A stretch of 9,263 nt of DNA from Tannerellaceae bacterium (GTDB taxonomy: Bacteria > Bacteroidota > Bacteroidia > Bacteroidales > Tannerellaceae), in NCBI GenBank assembly GCA_031284275.1, contig JAITAD010000015.1:1-9263 (forward strand), given 5' to 3'. Made by a program: the position numbers and the translations under genes. The notes beneath the pieces are model-generated. The model did no database searches. It was not told the DNA's origin and saw only the letters and a program-made list of their open reading frames with translations. The first letter of the stretch is position 1, and each line of letters starts with the position of its first letter. Positions 1 through 7,060 of this stretch are shown piece after piece.

Positions 1-1
1 G

Positions 2-544
2 TTACCCATCTATCCCATACAATTCCTTCACCCTGTGTTGCAGCAGTTGTTTAGCCCGAGTCAGTTGCGAGCGCGACGTACTTTCCGTGATATGCAACAT
101 TTCACCTATTTCTTTGTGCGAGAACCCTTCGATAGCGAACAGGTTGAACACCGTACGGAAGCCGGCAGGCAGTTCCGCTATCAGCCCCATCAATTCCTCC
201 GCCGTTAGCCGTGAGACGACAGACATATCCGCCCCTGCCGGATCAGCCACATACTCCAAGCCTACCGATTCCCGCAAGGCATCCCATTTTCGCAAGTATT
301 CCAACGCACAATTGACAAATACCTTACGCATCCACCCTTCAAACGAGCCGGTGCCGGAGAAACCCCTGATAGACGTAAAGACCTTCGCAAAGCCCTCCTG
401 TGTCAGGTCGCGGGCAGTTTCACTGTCGCCGCTGACATAGCGCAGGCACAGGCTCACCATTTTGCGGTGGTACTTCTCGTACAATTCCTGCTGAGCCTTA
501 CGGTCATTCTTTTTGCAGCCCTCTATCAATTGGCTTTCATACAT
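2..544 (-). CDS. ECF-type RNA polymerase sigma-70 factor
   Basis: This is a 180-residue extracytoplasmic-function sigma factor, which directs RNA polymerase to a dedicated promoter set. Region 2 spans about residues 8-87. It has the core-binding segment DLTQEGF (46-52), followed by the -10-recognition helix around FEGWMRKVFVNCALEYLRK (68-86). A linker follows at about 88-112. Region 4 (about 115-172) carries ELPAGFRTVF and a helix-turn-helix with EGFSHKEIGEMLHI and STSRSQLTRAKQLL, which would read the -35 element. The length and the lack of regions 1 and 3 fit the ECF group. Start MYESQL is the natural one, and the stop is TAA. No anti-sigma factor is visible; if one exists it would lie downstream, beyond the left edge. 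The gene is divergent from the kinase gene at 649, with about 104 bp between them. I see no convincing promoter for it there. The family call is secure; regulon and signal are unknown. Confidence 0.95.
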   Translation of the reverse strand: MYESQLIEGCKKNDRKAQQELYEKYHRKMVSLCLRYVSGDSETARDLTQEGFAKVFTSIRGFSGTGSFEGWMRKVFVNCALEYLRKWDALRESVGLEYVADPAGADMSVVSRLTAEELMGLIAELPAGFRTVFNLFAIEGFSHKEIGEMLHITESTSRSQLTRAKQLLQHRVKELYGIDG

Positions 545-636
545 CCGGAGATATTTGCTATGTACCTTTACCGGCCTTCACATTAATTATAGACGTCGAA
601 TCCTCCGCAAACGCTGCAATCCCGCCGCAAGGTAGC

Positions 637-644
637 TATATTTG
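637..644 (+). promoter_or_regulatory. Bacteroidota-type -7 box (TATATTTG) for the kinase gene
   Basis: The octamer matches the Bacteroidota housekeeping -7 consensus TAnnTTTG exactly. It ends only four bases before the ATG at 649, so transcription would begin at or very near the start codon and give a leaderless or nearly leaderless message. I find no good TTTG/TTG -33 element at the expected 19-21 base spacing, which lowers confidence. The rest of the 545-648 gap shows no terminator, RNA gene or convincing sigma-gene promoter. Confidence 0.5.
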
Positions 645-648
645 CGCT

Positions 649-1485
649 ATGATACTTTTGGCAGACGGAGGTTCGACGAAGACAGACTGGCGGCTGGTAG
701 ACGACCACCGGCAAGTAGCGCAACTGGTGACCTGCGGAGCTAATCCCCTCTTCCGCACGGTAGAAGACCTGCAAGCAGAGTGGGTAGAAGCCTTGACACC
801 CCTTGTGCAAGCCGGTCCGGTAGAAACCGTCCGCTTTTATGGAGCAGGATGCTGCTCGGCGGAGACGGTGCACACCCTGCGGACAGCCTTGGCAGGCAGC
901 CTGTCGGCGGCGACTATCAAGGTCGAGAGCGACTTGTTGGGCGCCGCCAGAGGATTATGCGGGCACGAGGCCGGCATCGTCTGCATACTCGGTACCGGTT
1001 CCAACTCCTGCCTCTATGATGGGCGAGAGATTCAGGAACATGTGTCGCCCCTGGGCTATATCTTGGGAGATGAAGGCAGCGGAGCCGTTCTGGGGAAGCT
1101 GTTGGTGAACGCCTGTCTGAAAAATCAACTGACACCCGGACTGAGAGAAGCCTTTCTGGAACGATTCGCCCTGACGCCCGAGATCATTCTCGAAAAGGTC
1201 TATCGGCAACCGCCGGCCAACCGTTTTCTGGCAGGCCTGTCCCCTTTCCTCTGCGAACATCTGTCCGACCCTTCCGTTCGCACACTTGTGAGCGACGCTT
1301 TCCGAGCCTTTTTCCTCAAAAACGTCCGTCCGTACGGACATTCACATTTGCCGGTACATTGTTGCGGATCCATCGCCTTTCATTACCGCGAGGTCTTGTG
1401 CGAAGCCGCCGTCGGTCTCGGCATAACGGTAGCCACCGTTTGGCAGTCCCCTATGGAAGGCCTTATCCGTTACCACGCTCGGTGA
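649..1485 (+). CDS. BadF/BadG/BcrA/BcrD-family ATPase, N-acetylglucosamine kinase-like
   Basis: This 278-residue cytoplasmic protein belongs to the ASKHA (actin/hexokinase/Hsp70) ATPase fold. Phosphate-1 loop DGGSTKTDW is at residues 6-14, and the probable catalytic aspartate is D95 in VESDLLGAARGL. Phosphate-2 loop GTGSNS is at 115-120, GDEGSGA at 140-146, and an adenosine-type GS motif at 240-241. This order matches the BadF/BadG family that includes N-acetylglucosamine kinase, so a likely reaction is ATP-dependent phosphorylation of an amino sugar, perhaps recovered from peptidoglycan or host glycans. There is no [4Fe-4S] cysteine pattern typical of the radical-dehydratase activators, which favours a sugar kinase. 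The substrate cannot be read from sequence. The start sits immediately after a -7 box, and no other start fits as well. The TGA stop overlaps the 3' end of the oppositely oriented DJ-1 gene by 23 bp. Confidence 0.88.
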   Translation: MILLADGGSTKTDWRLVDDHRQVAQLVTCGANPLFRTVEDLQAEWVEALTPLVQAGPVETVRFYGAGCCSAETVHTLRTALAGSLSAATIKVESDLLGAARGLCGHEAGIVCILGTGSNSCLYDGREIQEHVSPLGYILGDEGSGAVLGKLLVNACLKNQLTPGLREAFLERFALTPEIILEKVYRQPPANRFLAGLSPFLCEHLSDPSVRTLVSDAFRAFFLKNVRPYGHSHLPVHCCGSIAFHYREVLCEAAVGLGITVATVWQSPMEGLIRYHAR

Positions 1486-2032
1486 GGAGGGCGGCGGAGG
1501 CTGTTTGGTCGGCGACTGTCGAGCCGATGAGAGCTGCGACGATAGCCAGAGCGAAAGGAAAGACATACGCCGGGCCGCGGGCTGTGATGAACGGACTGTC
1601 CACTTCAACAGCAGCATGAGTAACGGTAGCCTTATCGAGAAGCTGTTCAAACCCCGGGTAACAAGTCGCTCGGCGGCCATCCAACAGCTTGAGTTTCCCG
1701 AGGATAAAAGGAGCGGCGCAGATAGCGGCGATAAGTTTACCCTCTGCGTGGTGGGCGAGGAGACGTTGGCAGAGGTCAGCGCTGTTATACAGGTTGGTAG
1801 CGCCGGGCATCCCGCCGGGAAGGACGAGAACGTCGGCATCGGAGACCCCCGTTTCGCTGAGGAGGACGTCGGCGGAAACGGTCAGGGCGTGGCTGCCCGT
1901 TACTTGGAGGCTGTTACCCACAGCGACGACTATCGTTTCTATGCCGCTACGGCGAAGGATGTCGATAGTGCCGACAGCTTCCGTTTCTTCAAAACCTTCG
2001 GCGAGGAAGACATACGCTTTTTTCATGGCCAT
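1463..2032 (-). CDS. DJ-1/PfpI (ThiJ) family protein
   Basis: This 189-residue protein is of the DJ-1/YajL branch of the class I glutamine amidotransferase-like fold. It has the nucleophile-elbow cysteine C105 in AAICAAP, equivalent to the oxidisable cysteine of human DJ-1. E18 in the EGFEETE segment would be the acidic partner. PGGMPGATNL (72-81) and ITARGPAYVFPFALAIVAAL (149-168) are further family hallmarks. Relatives are linked to oxidative-stress protection, chaperone activity or glyoxalase-like chemistry; the exact activity here cannot be inferred. The start is MAMKK, with M3 as an alternative. It begins 6 bases after the mreD stop, so it is probably the last gene of the purH-mreBCD operon, an unexpected place for a DJ-1 homologue. 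Its TAA end lies inside the kinase gene on the other strand. Confidence 0.92.
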   Translation of the reverse strand: MAMKKAYVFLAEGFEETEAVGTIDILRRSGIETIVVAVGNSLQVTGSHALTVSADVLLSETGVSDADVLVLPGGMPGATNLYNSADLCQRLLAHHAEGKLIAAICAAPFILGKLKLLDGRRATCYPGFEQLLDKATVTHAAVEVDSPFITARGPAYVFPFALAIVAALIGSTVADQTASAALLTERGNG

Positions 2033-2038
2033 ATCGTT

Positions 2039-2557
2039 TCAGGAAGAATAAGACTCCTTGTTGAACCCGAACAGTTCGATGATACAGAGTAAGGTTGCAG
2101 TCAGCAGCGTATTGGCCACGATACGCAGGAACAGGAAGTAGATATCGAAGAAAGCGAAAGACTCCACGATAGCCAGAGTCGTGTGATGGATAGCCACGAG
2201 AGAGAAGACATATTGGACGAACCCCGCATGCCCGAGGCTGCGGTACGAGGGGATAGTACCTTCGGGCAATCCTTTTTCGTGGAAGAGCGAGATAATGTAC
2301 GGGCGGGTGAATCCGGCAACGGTGCAGGCGGCGGCGTGCATACCCGGAGTATTGCCGAAAGCATCGACTATCAGCCCCAGAAAGAAAGACAGCAGGAGAA
2401 TATAGTTGTGCGCCAGGCCGGAAGGCAGTTTGAGCAGGAAATAGAGGTAGAAAAAAGGAGTGACTAAGCGCAAAATATAAAGTTGGTTAAAGACAAGTTC
2501 CTGTGCAGCGATGCAGAGGATAAAGATAAAGATAGGGAGTAGCAAGCTGTTTACCAT
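2039..2557 (-). CDS. mreD: Rod shape-determining protein MreD
   Basis: This is a 172-residue, strongly hydrophobic integral membrane protein with about five transmembrane segments, starting at the N-terminus (VNSLLLPIFIFILCIAAQ). MreD is the inner-membrane partner of MreC in the elongasome, linking the MreB filament to lateral-wall peptidoglycan synthesis. Length and hydropathy fit MreD. The family has low sequence conservation, so position directly after mreC carries much of the weight. The ATG lies inside the mreC stop region, giving a 7-bp overlap and likely translational coupling. The usual mrdA (PBP2) and rodA do not follow; a DJ-1 gene begins 6 bases after the TGA stop. Confidence 0.9.
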   Translation of the reverse strand: MVNSLLLPIFIFILCIAAQELVFNQLYILRLVTPFFYLYFLLKLPSGLAHNYILLLSFFLGLIVDAFGNTPGMHAAACTVAGFTRPYIISLFHEKGLPEGTIPSYRSLGHAGFVQYVFSLVAIHHTTLAIVESFAFFDIYFLFLRIVANTLLTATLLCIIELFGFNKESYSS

Positions 2558-3384
2558 AGCTGTGCCTCTTGTTCGATGTCCGACTGTTCGACGCTCAGGC
2601 TGTTGGTGATGACGTGTACGTCGCTCAGGGTGCTGAAATTGACGGACAACGCCACTTCGGCGGCGTAGAAGTTATTGTCGTAATGTTGGTAGTAGTCGCT
2701 CACCGTACCGACGATGATACCCGGGGGGAAGATAGCCGAGAAGCCGCTCGTGACCACCGTATCACCTTTCTGCACCTGCATGTGGCGCGGCAGCTCTTCC
2801 AGTTGAGCGTGGCGGATGCTCACCCCGTCCCAGACGAGCGACCCGAAGAAGCCCGTGCCGGCGAGGCGGCAACTGAGCCGGTGACGGGGATTAAGAAGAG
2901 GGAGGATTACGGCGAAGCGGGCTGAGGTATTGGATACGATACCCACGACCCCGTCGGGGGCGACCACCCCCATGCCGGCGGCTATACCGTCGTTGGTACC
3001 TTTGTCGATGGTGATATAGTTATTCTTTTGAGAGATACTGTTGCGTATCACCCTGGCCATCACGAAGCGGTAAGGCGAATCCTCGGTAGAGTCTGTTGCG
3101 TGGTGAGTCTGTTGTCGGTCCAGTTGCTGTTGCAGGTCGATGACCTGTTTCTCCAGTACCCCGTTACGGGCGGTCAGGATACGGTTGGTTTCCCGAAGCT
3201 TCATGTGAGAAGACACGCTACCTACTGCCGAAGAGATATCCCCAACGATTGCGTTGGCGGAGCTGACGAAGATGATGCGTTGATAAGGCGTGTTGTAGAA
3301 CATCAGCGTCCCGCAGAGCAGCAGCAAGACAGCCAGCAGCGTCCAGTGGCGACGCGCTATGAGAAAGTTCAGCAACCTGCGCAT
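2551..3384 (-). CDS. mreC: Rod shape-determining protein MreC
   Basis: This 277-residue bitopic membrane protein of the elongasome has a short basic cytoplasmic N-terminus (MRRLLNFLIARRH) and one transmembrane helix at about residues 13-31. A coiled coil of about 60-95 follows (ETNRILTARNGVLEKQVIDL). Then comes the periplasmic beta-rich domain, with VMARVIRNS, the segment ITIDKGTNDGIAAGMGVV, and DTVVTSGFSAIFPPGIIVGTV. This is the standard MreC layout, scaffolding MreB, MreD and penicillin-binding proteins. It begins 36 bases after the mreB stop and is preceded by a good ribosome-binding site, rare in this phylum. It overlaps mreD by 7 bp. Confidence 0.95.
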   Translation of the reverse strand: MRRLLNFLIARRHWTLLAVLLLLCGTLMFYNTPYQRIIFVSSANAIVGDISSAVGSVSSHMKLRETNRILTARNGVLEKQVIDLQQQLDRQQTHHATDSTEDSPYRFVMARVIRNSISQKNNYITIDKGTNDGIAAGMGVVAPDGVVGIVSNTSARFAVILPLLNPRHRLSCRLAGTGFFGSLVWDGVSIRHAQLEELPRHMQVQKGDTVVTSGFSAIFPPGIIVGTVSDYYQHYDNNFYAAEVALSVNFSTLSDVHVITNSLSVEQSDIEQEAQLW

Positions 3385-3394
3385 CTCACGCTAT

Positions 3395-3400
3395 CCTCCT
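3395..3400 (-). promoter_or_regulatory. Ribosome-binding site of mreC (AGGAGG)
   Basis: On the minus strand AGGAGG lies 10 bases before the mreC ATG, a perfect anti-Shine-Dalgarno match at workable spacing. It supports the start at 3384. It stands out because other starts in the window lack such a site, as is usual in Bacteroidota. Confidence 0.6.
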
Positions 3401-3420
3401 CATGAGCCGATTCCCCACCT

Positions 3421-4440
3421 TTACCGGATGAGGAAATTGAACTTCTCGATATTTTTCAGGGCGACGCCTGTACCGCGAGCGACGGCGTGAAGCGGGTCAT
3501 CGGCCACGTGGAACTGTATCCCGATTTTGTCGGTCAGACGTTTGTCGAGACCGCGCATGAGAGCGCCACCGCCTGCGAGGTAGATACCGTTACGGACGAT
3601 ATCGGCATACAGTTCCGGGGGAGTCTGTTCGAGAGCGCTCAGAATCGCCATTTCCATTTTCGAGATAGACTTCTCCATGCAGTGAGCGATTTCCTGATAC
3701 GACACCGGCACCTCCATCGGCAGAGCCGTCATCTGGTTCGGCCCGTGGACGAGATAATCTTCCGGCGGGTTATCCAGCACCCCGAGGGCGGAGCCGACGT
3801 TTATCTTGACCATTTCGGCGGTACGTTCACCCACTTTGACGTTGTGTTGGCGGCGCATATACTCCATGATATCAGCCGTCAGGTCATCCCCTGCCACGCG
3901 AATAGACTTGTTGGAGACGATACCGCCGAGCGAGATGACAGCGATTTCCGTCGTACCGCCGCCAATATCCACTATCATGTTACCTTCCGGAGCTTCCACG
4001 TCGATACCGATACCGATAGCCGCTGCCATAGGCTCGTAGATCATATAGACGTCGCGCCCGCCGGCATGTTCGGCAGAGTCACGCACGGCGCGCAGTTCCA
4101 CTTCCGTACTCCCCGAGGGGATACAGATAACGATACGCAGAGAAGGAGTATACCAGCGGTTTTTGTCGCTGATCATCTTAATCAGGCCGCGTATCATCTG
4201 TTCGGCGGCGAAGAAGTCGGCTATCACCCCGTCGCGTAGCGGACGAACGGTACGGATGTTCTCGTGCGTCTTGCCGTGCATTTGGCGGGCGCGTTCGCCG
4301 ACGGCCAGCACTTTGTCCGTCCGTTGGTCGAGGGCTACCACTGACGGCTCGTCCACCACGATTGTCCCGTTCCGAATAATGATAGTATTGGCCGTTCCCA
4401 AGTCAATAGCCAGTTCCTGTGTAAATGAAAATAGTCCCAT
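3421..4440 (-). CDS. mreB: Rod shape-determining protein MreB (bacterial actin)
   Basis: This is a 339-residue actin homologue that polymerises on the inner membrane and organises cell-wall elongation. Phosphate-1 motif DLGTANT is at residues 13-19. The catalytic-region EPMAAAIG is at 136-143, phosphate-2 DIGGGTTEIAV at 158-168, and the adenosine motif LAGGGALMRGLD at 288-299. The N-terminus MGLFSFTQE could act as a short amphipathic membrane anchor. Length is normal for MreB. It starts 24 bases after the purH stop and no separate promoter is evident in that gap, so cotranscription with purH is likely. Confidence 0.97.
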   Translation of the reverse strand: MGLFSFTQELAIDLGTANTIIIRNGTIVVDEPSVVALDQRTDKVLAVGERARQMHGKTHENIRTVRPLRDGVIADFFAAEQMIRGLIKMISDKNRWYTPSLRIVICIPSGSTEVELRAVRDSAEHAGGRDVYMIYEPMAAAIGIGIDVEAPEGNMIVDIGGGTTEIAVISLGGIVSNKSIRVAGDDLTADIMEYMRRQHNVKVGERTAEMVKINVGSALGVLDNPPEDYLVHGPNQMTALPMEVPVSYQEIAHCMEKSISKMEMAILSALEQTPPELYADIVRNGIYLAGGGALMRGLDKRLTDKIGIQFHVADDPLHAVARGTGVALKNIEKFNFLIR

Positions 4441-4464
4441 GATATGTGCTTTGTGCTGATTTGA

Positions 4465-5997
4465 CTAATGTTTGAAGTGGCGTATCCCCGTTTTGACCAT
4501 CGCCAGGCCGTTTTTGTTACAGCTCTCTACCGACAGAGAATCCTTTATCGATCCCCCCGGCTGTATCACCGCCGTGATACCCGCTTCGGCAGCGATGTCC
4601 ACGCAGTCGGGGAAAGGAAAGAAAGCATCCGAAGCCATGACCGCCCCTTGCAGGTCGAACCCGAAAGACTTCGCCTTCTCTATCGCCTGACGCAGAGCAT
4701 CCACCCGCGACGTCTGCCCCACGCCTGAGGCGCACAGCTGTTTGTTTTTGACCAGCGTGATAGCGTTCGATTTGCTGTTTTTGACCACTTTGTTGGCGAA
4801 GAGCAAGTCTTCCGTTTCGCGGCCGTCGGGATGGCGGACGGTGAGCGGTTGCAGGTCGGCAGCCGTCTGTATGGAGCTGTCCCGTTCCTGCGTCAGAACC
4901 CCGTTGAGCAGTGTGCGGTAATGGATGGGAGAGTCGGCGGTATGAGGAGTATAGACAAGGATGATACGGTTCTTTTTCTCTTTGAGAATTGTCAGCGCTT
5001 CCTCCTCGTAGGCAGGAGCGAGGATAATCTCGAAGAAGACAGCGTGGATAGACTCCGCCGCTTGGGCGGTGACCGTCGCATTGGTGATGAGGATACCGCC
5101 GAAGGCCGAGACCGGGTCGCAGGCCAGAGCGGCGGTCCACGCCTCCTCCACTGTGGGTCGGGAAGCTATCCCGCAGGCGTTGTTATGTTTGATAACGGCG
5201 AACGTCAGATCCTCGAACTCGGATATCAGGGACAGGGCAGCCTCGATGTCAAGCATATTGTTGTAGGACACCTCTTTCCCGTGAAGTTGGGAAAAGGTCT
5301 TGGCGAGATCCCCGTAGAACTGCGCTTTTTGGTGAGGGTTCTCCCCGTAGCGCAGCGGAAGAGGATGATCTACAGCCGCCCGAAAATAGCCCCCCTGCAC
5401 CTCGTCGGACAAGCCGTCGAAGTAGTGGTAGATATGCGTATCGTAGCCGGAAGTCACGGCAAAGGCCTCCCGCGCCAGCATACGTCGTTCCGCAAGCGTC
5501 GAAGCCGCCCCCCCGTGCCGTGCGAGGATATCTCCCAACAGGCCGTATTGCGCTTTGGAGGCGACCACCAGCACATCTTCGAAGTTTTTCGCCGCTGCGC
5601 GGATAAGAGATATCCCCCCGATGTCTATCTTCTCGATAATTTCTTCCGCCGGCGCACCCGATGCTACCGTCTGTTCGAAAGGATACAGATCTACGATCAC
5701 CAGATCGAACTCCTCTATACCGTATTGCGACAATTGCGCCGCATCTTCCGCCTCCTTTCTGCGAGACAGGATGCCGCCGAACACCTTCGGGTGCAACGTC
5801 TTCACCCTTCCGCCCAGTATTGACGGGTAACCCGTCAAATCTTCCACCGCAGCGCAGGGAAACCCCGACGATTCGATAAACGCCTGCGTCCCCCCCGTCG
5901 AAACGAAAGCGACACCCGACGCATGAAGACTTTTGAGGAGGCCGTCCAAGCCATCCTTGTCATATACCGAAATCAGCGCCCGTTTGACGGGCTTCAT
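4465..5997 (-). CDS. purH: Bifunctional AICAR formyltransferase / IMP cyclohydrolase PurH
   Basis: PurH catalyses the last two steps of de novo IMP synthesis: formylation of AICAR with 10-formyl-THF, then ring closure to IMP. With the start used here it has 510 residues. The N-terminal cyclohydrolase (MGS-like) domain shows STGGT (33-37) and GGRVKTLHPK (62-71). The transformylase domain shows LRYGENPHQ (215-223), catalytic-region KHNNACG (270-276), DPVSAFGG, DAFFPFPD and PGGSIKD near the C-terminus. I chose MKPVKRALISVYDK because homologues begin close to the ALISVYDK strand. In-frame ATGs at 6006 and 6039 would add 3 or 14 residues. It is the first gene of the purH-mreBCD-DJ-1 operon, with a -7 box at 6057-6064. 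All catalytic regions appear intact. Confidence 0.96.
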   Translation of the reverse strand: MKPVKRALISVYDKDGLDGLLKSLHASGVAFVSTGGTQAFIESSGFPCAAVEDLTGYPSILGGRVKTLHPKVFGGILSRRKEAEDAAQLSQYGIEEFDLVIVDLYPFEQTVASGAPAEEIIEKIDIGGISLIRAAAKNFEDVLVVASKAQYGLLGDILARHGGAASTLAERRMLAREAFAVTSGYDTHIYHYFDGLSDEVQGGYFRAAVDHPLPLRYGENPHQKAQFYGDLAKTFSQLHGKEVSYNNMLDIEAALSLISEFEDLTFAVIKHNNACGIASRPTVEEAWTAALACDPVSAFGGILITNATVTAQAAESIHAVFFEIILAPAYEEEALTILKEKKNRIILVYTPHTADSPIHYRTLLNGVLTQERDSSIQTAADLQPLTVRHPDGRETEDLLFANKVVKNSKSNAITLVKNKQLCASGVGQTSRVDALRQAIEKAKSFGFDLQGAVMASDAFFPFPDCVDIAAEAGITAVIQPGGSIKDSLSVESCNKNGLAMVKTGIRHFKH

Positions 5998-6056
5998 ATC
6001 CACCATCCTGCCTGCCTGTTTGCCCTTACCGTTCCGCAAAAAAAGACTTCACGGCA

Positions 6057-6064
6057 CAAAAGTA
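6057..6064 (-). promoter_or_regulatory. Bacteroidota-type -7 box (TACTTTTG) for the purH-mre operon
   Basis: Read on the minus strand, TACTTTTG matches TAnnTTTG exactly. Transcription would begin near 6052, leaving a leader of about 55 bases to the ATG at 5997 and about 13 to the ATG at 6039. No clear TTTG -33 element lies at 19-21 bases. It is divergent from the cysD promoter. Confidence 0.55.
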
Positions 6065-6117
6065 ATCTTAATTCCCATACCTGCTGTGGACAATATTCGA
6101 TAGCTCAGGCTTTTTTA

Positions 6118-6125
6118 TACCTTTG
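6118..6125 (+). promoter_or_regulatory. Bacteroidota-type -7 box (TACCTTTG) for the cysDNH operon
   Basis: TACCTTTG matches TAnnTTTG exactly. An imperfect -33 candidate, TTCG at 6096-6099, sits 18 bases upstream. Transcription would begin near 6131, giving a leader of about 17 bases before the cysD ATG at 6148, too short for a riboswitch. I see no obvious operator palindrome in the 5998-6147 region. Confidence 0.6.
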
Positions 6126-6147
6126 CCGCCGCTAAGCAATTTGAGAC

Positions 6148-7050
6148 ATGGGCTATGGAATGAATCATTTGAGGGAGCTGGAGTCCGAATCGGTGTACGT
6201 CATCCGGGAGGTGGCGGCGCAGTTCGAGAAGCCCGGCTTGCTCTTTTCGGGGGGAAAGGACTCTATCGTGATGGCTTGGCTGGCACAGAAAGCTTTCTAT
6301 CCGGCGTCTATCCCCTTCCCTTTTGTGCATATTGATACGGGGCATAACTTTGAAGAAACGATACAGTATCGCGACGATATCGTTAAGCGCATGGGCGTCC
6401 GATTGATTGTCGGTTCCGTGCAGGAATCCATCGATAAGGGGCGTGCGGTAGAGGAGCACGGTTTCAATGCAAGTCGGAACAAGTTACAGACCATCACCTT
6501 GTTGGACACTATCGAGCAGTACCGTTTCGACGCCCTTTTGGGCGGTGCCCGGCGGGACGAAGAGAAAGCCAGGGCTAAGGAACGGTTCTTTTCCCATCGG
6601 GACGAGTTTGGCCAGTGGGATCCCAAGAATCAGCGCCCCGAGTTGTGGAACATCTTCAACGGCAAGAAACAGATAGGAGAACATTTCCGTATCTTTCCCC
6701 TGAGCAATTGGACCGAGATGGACGTCTGGCAATATATCCTCACGGAAGGCATAGACCTCCCCAGCCTCTATTATACCCACGAGCGCGACGTTTTCGAGCG
6801 CGACGGCGTCTGGTTGGCATGGTATCCCTTCATGAAACTCAAAGAAGGGGAGCAAGTCGTCAGGAAGCGCGTACGATGTCGCACGATAGGAGACATCACC
6901 TGCACCGGATTGACCATCTCCGAAGCGCACAAGGTAGAGGACATCGTCGGGGAAATCGCCGCTTCGCGAGAAACCGAGCGCGGAGGGCGAAGAGACGACA
7001 AACGCTCGGAAGCTTCTATGGAAGACCGAAAAAAGGAGGGGTATTTTTAA
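6148..7050 (+). CDS. cysD: Sulfate adenylyltransferase subunit 2 (CysD)
   Basis: This 300-residue PP-loop subunit of ATP sulfurylase forms adenosine 5'-phosphosulfate (APS) from sulfate and ATP in the cytoplasm, driven by GTP hydrolysis in CysN. The pyrophosphate-binding PP-loop SGGKDS is at residues 34-39. Also seen are HIDTGHNFEE (61-70), LGGARRDEEKARAKERFFS, FPLSNWTEMDVWQYI, CRTIGDITCTG and the typical C-terminal SxxERGGR-like tail ending in DRKKEGYF. Length is normal for CysD. The ATG at 6148 fits the -7 box; the ATG at 6160 (MNHLREL) is an alternative four residues in. It is the first gene of the sulfate-assimilation operon, with cysN 10 bases downstream. Confidence 0.96.
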   Translation: MGYGMNHLRELESESVYVIREVAAQFEKPGLLFSGGKDSIVMAWLAQKAFYPASIPFPFVHIDTGHNFEETIQYRDDIVKRMGVRLIVGSVQESIDKGRAVEEHGFNASRNKLQTITLLDTIEQYRFDALLGGARRDEEKARAKERFFSHRDEFGQWDPKNQRPELWNIFNGKKQIGEHFRIFPLSNWTEMDVWQYILTEGIDLPSLYYTHERDVFERDGVWLAWYPFMKLKEGEQVVRKRVRCRTIGDITCTGLTISEAHKVEDIVGEIAASRETERGGRRDDKRSEASMEDRKKEGYF

Positions 7051-7060
7051 GGCACGACCT

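Noticed and set aside
608..615. Possible minus-strand -7 box for the sigma factor (AGCGTTTG)
   Set aside because: It mismatches the TA of TAnnTTTG, has no -33 partner, and would imply a leader of about 60 bases without support.
3487..4239. Open frame of 250 codons on the plus strand opposite mreB
   Set aside because: Antisense shadow of mreB, rich in His, Arg and Asp, with no motif and no start signals.
4831..5823. Open frame of 330 codons on the plus strand opposite purH
   Set aside because: It lies antisense to a strongly conserved purH, has no recognisable domain, and its composition (many Arg, Gly and Val) is what antisense of a GC-biased gene produces.
6126..6147. Sulfur-responsive riboswitch in the cysD leader
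   Set aside because: The predicted leader is only about 17 bases, far too short for any known riboswitch.
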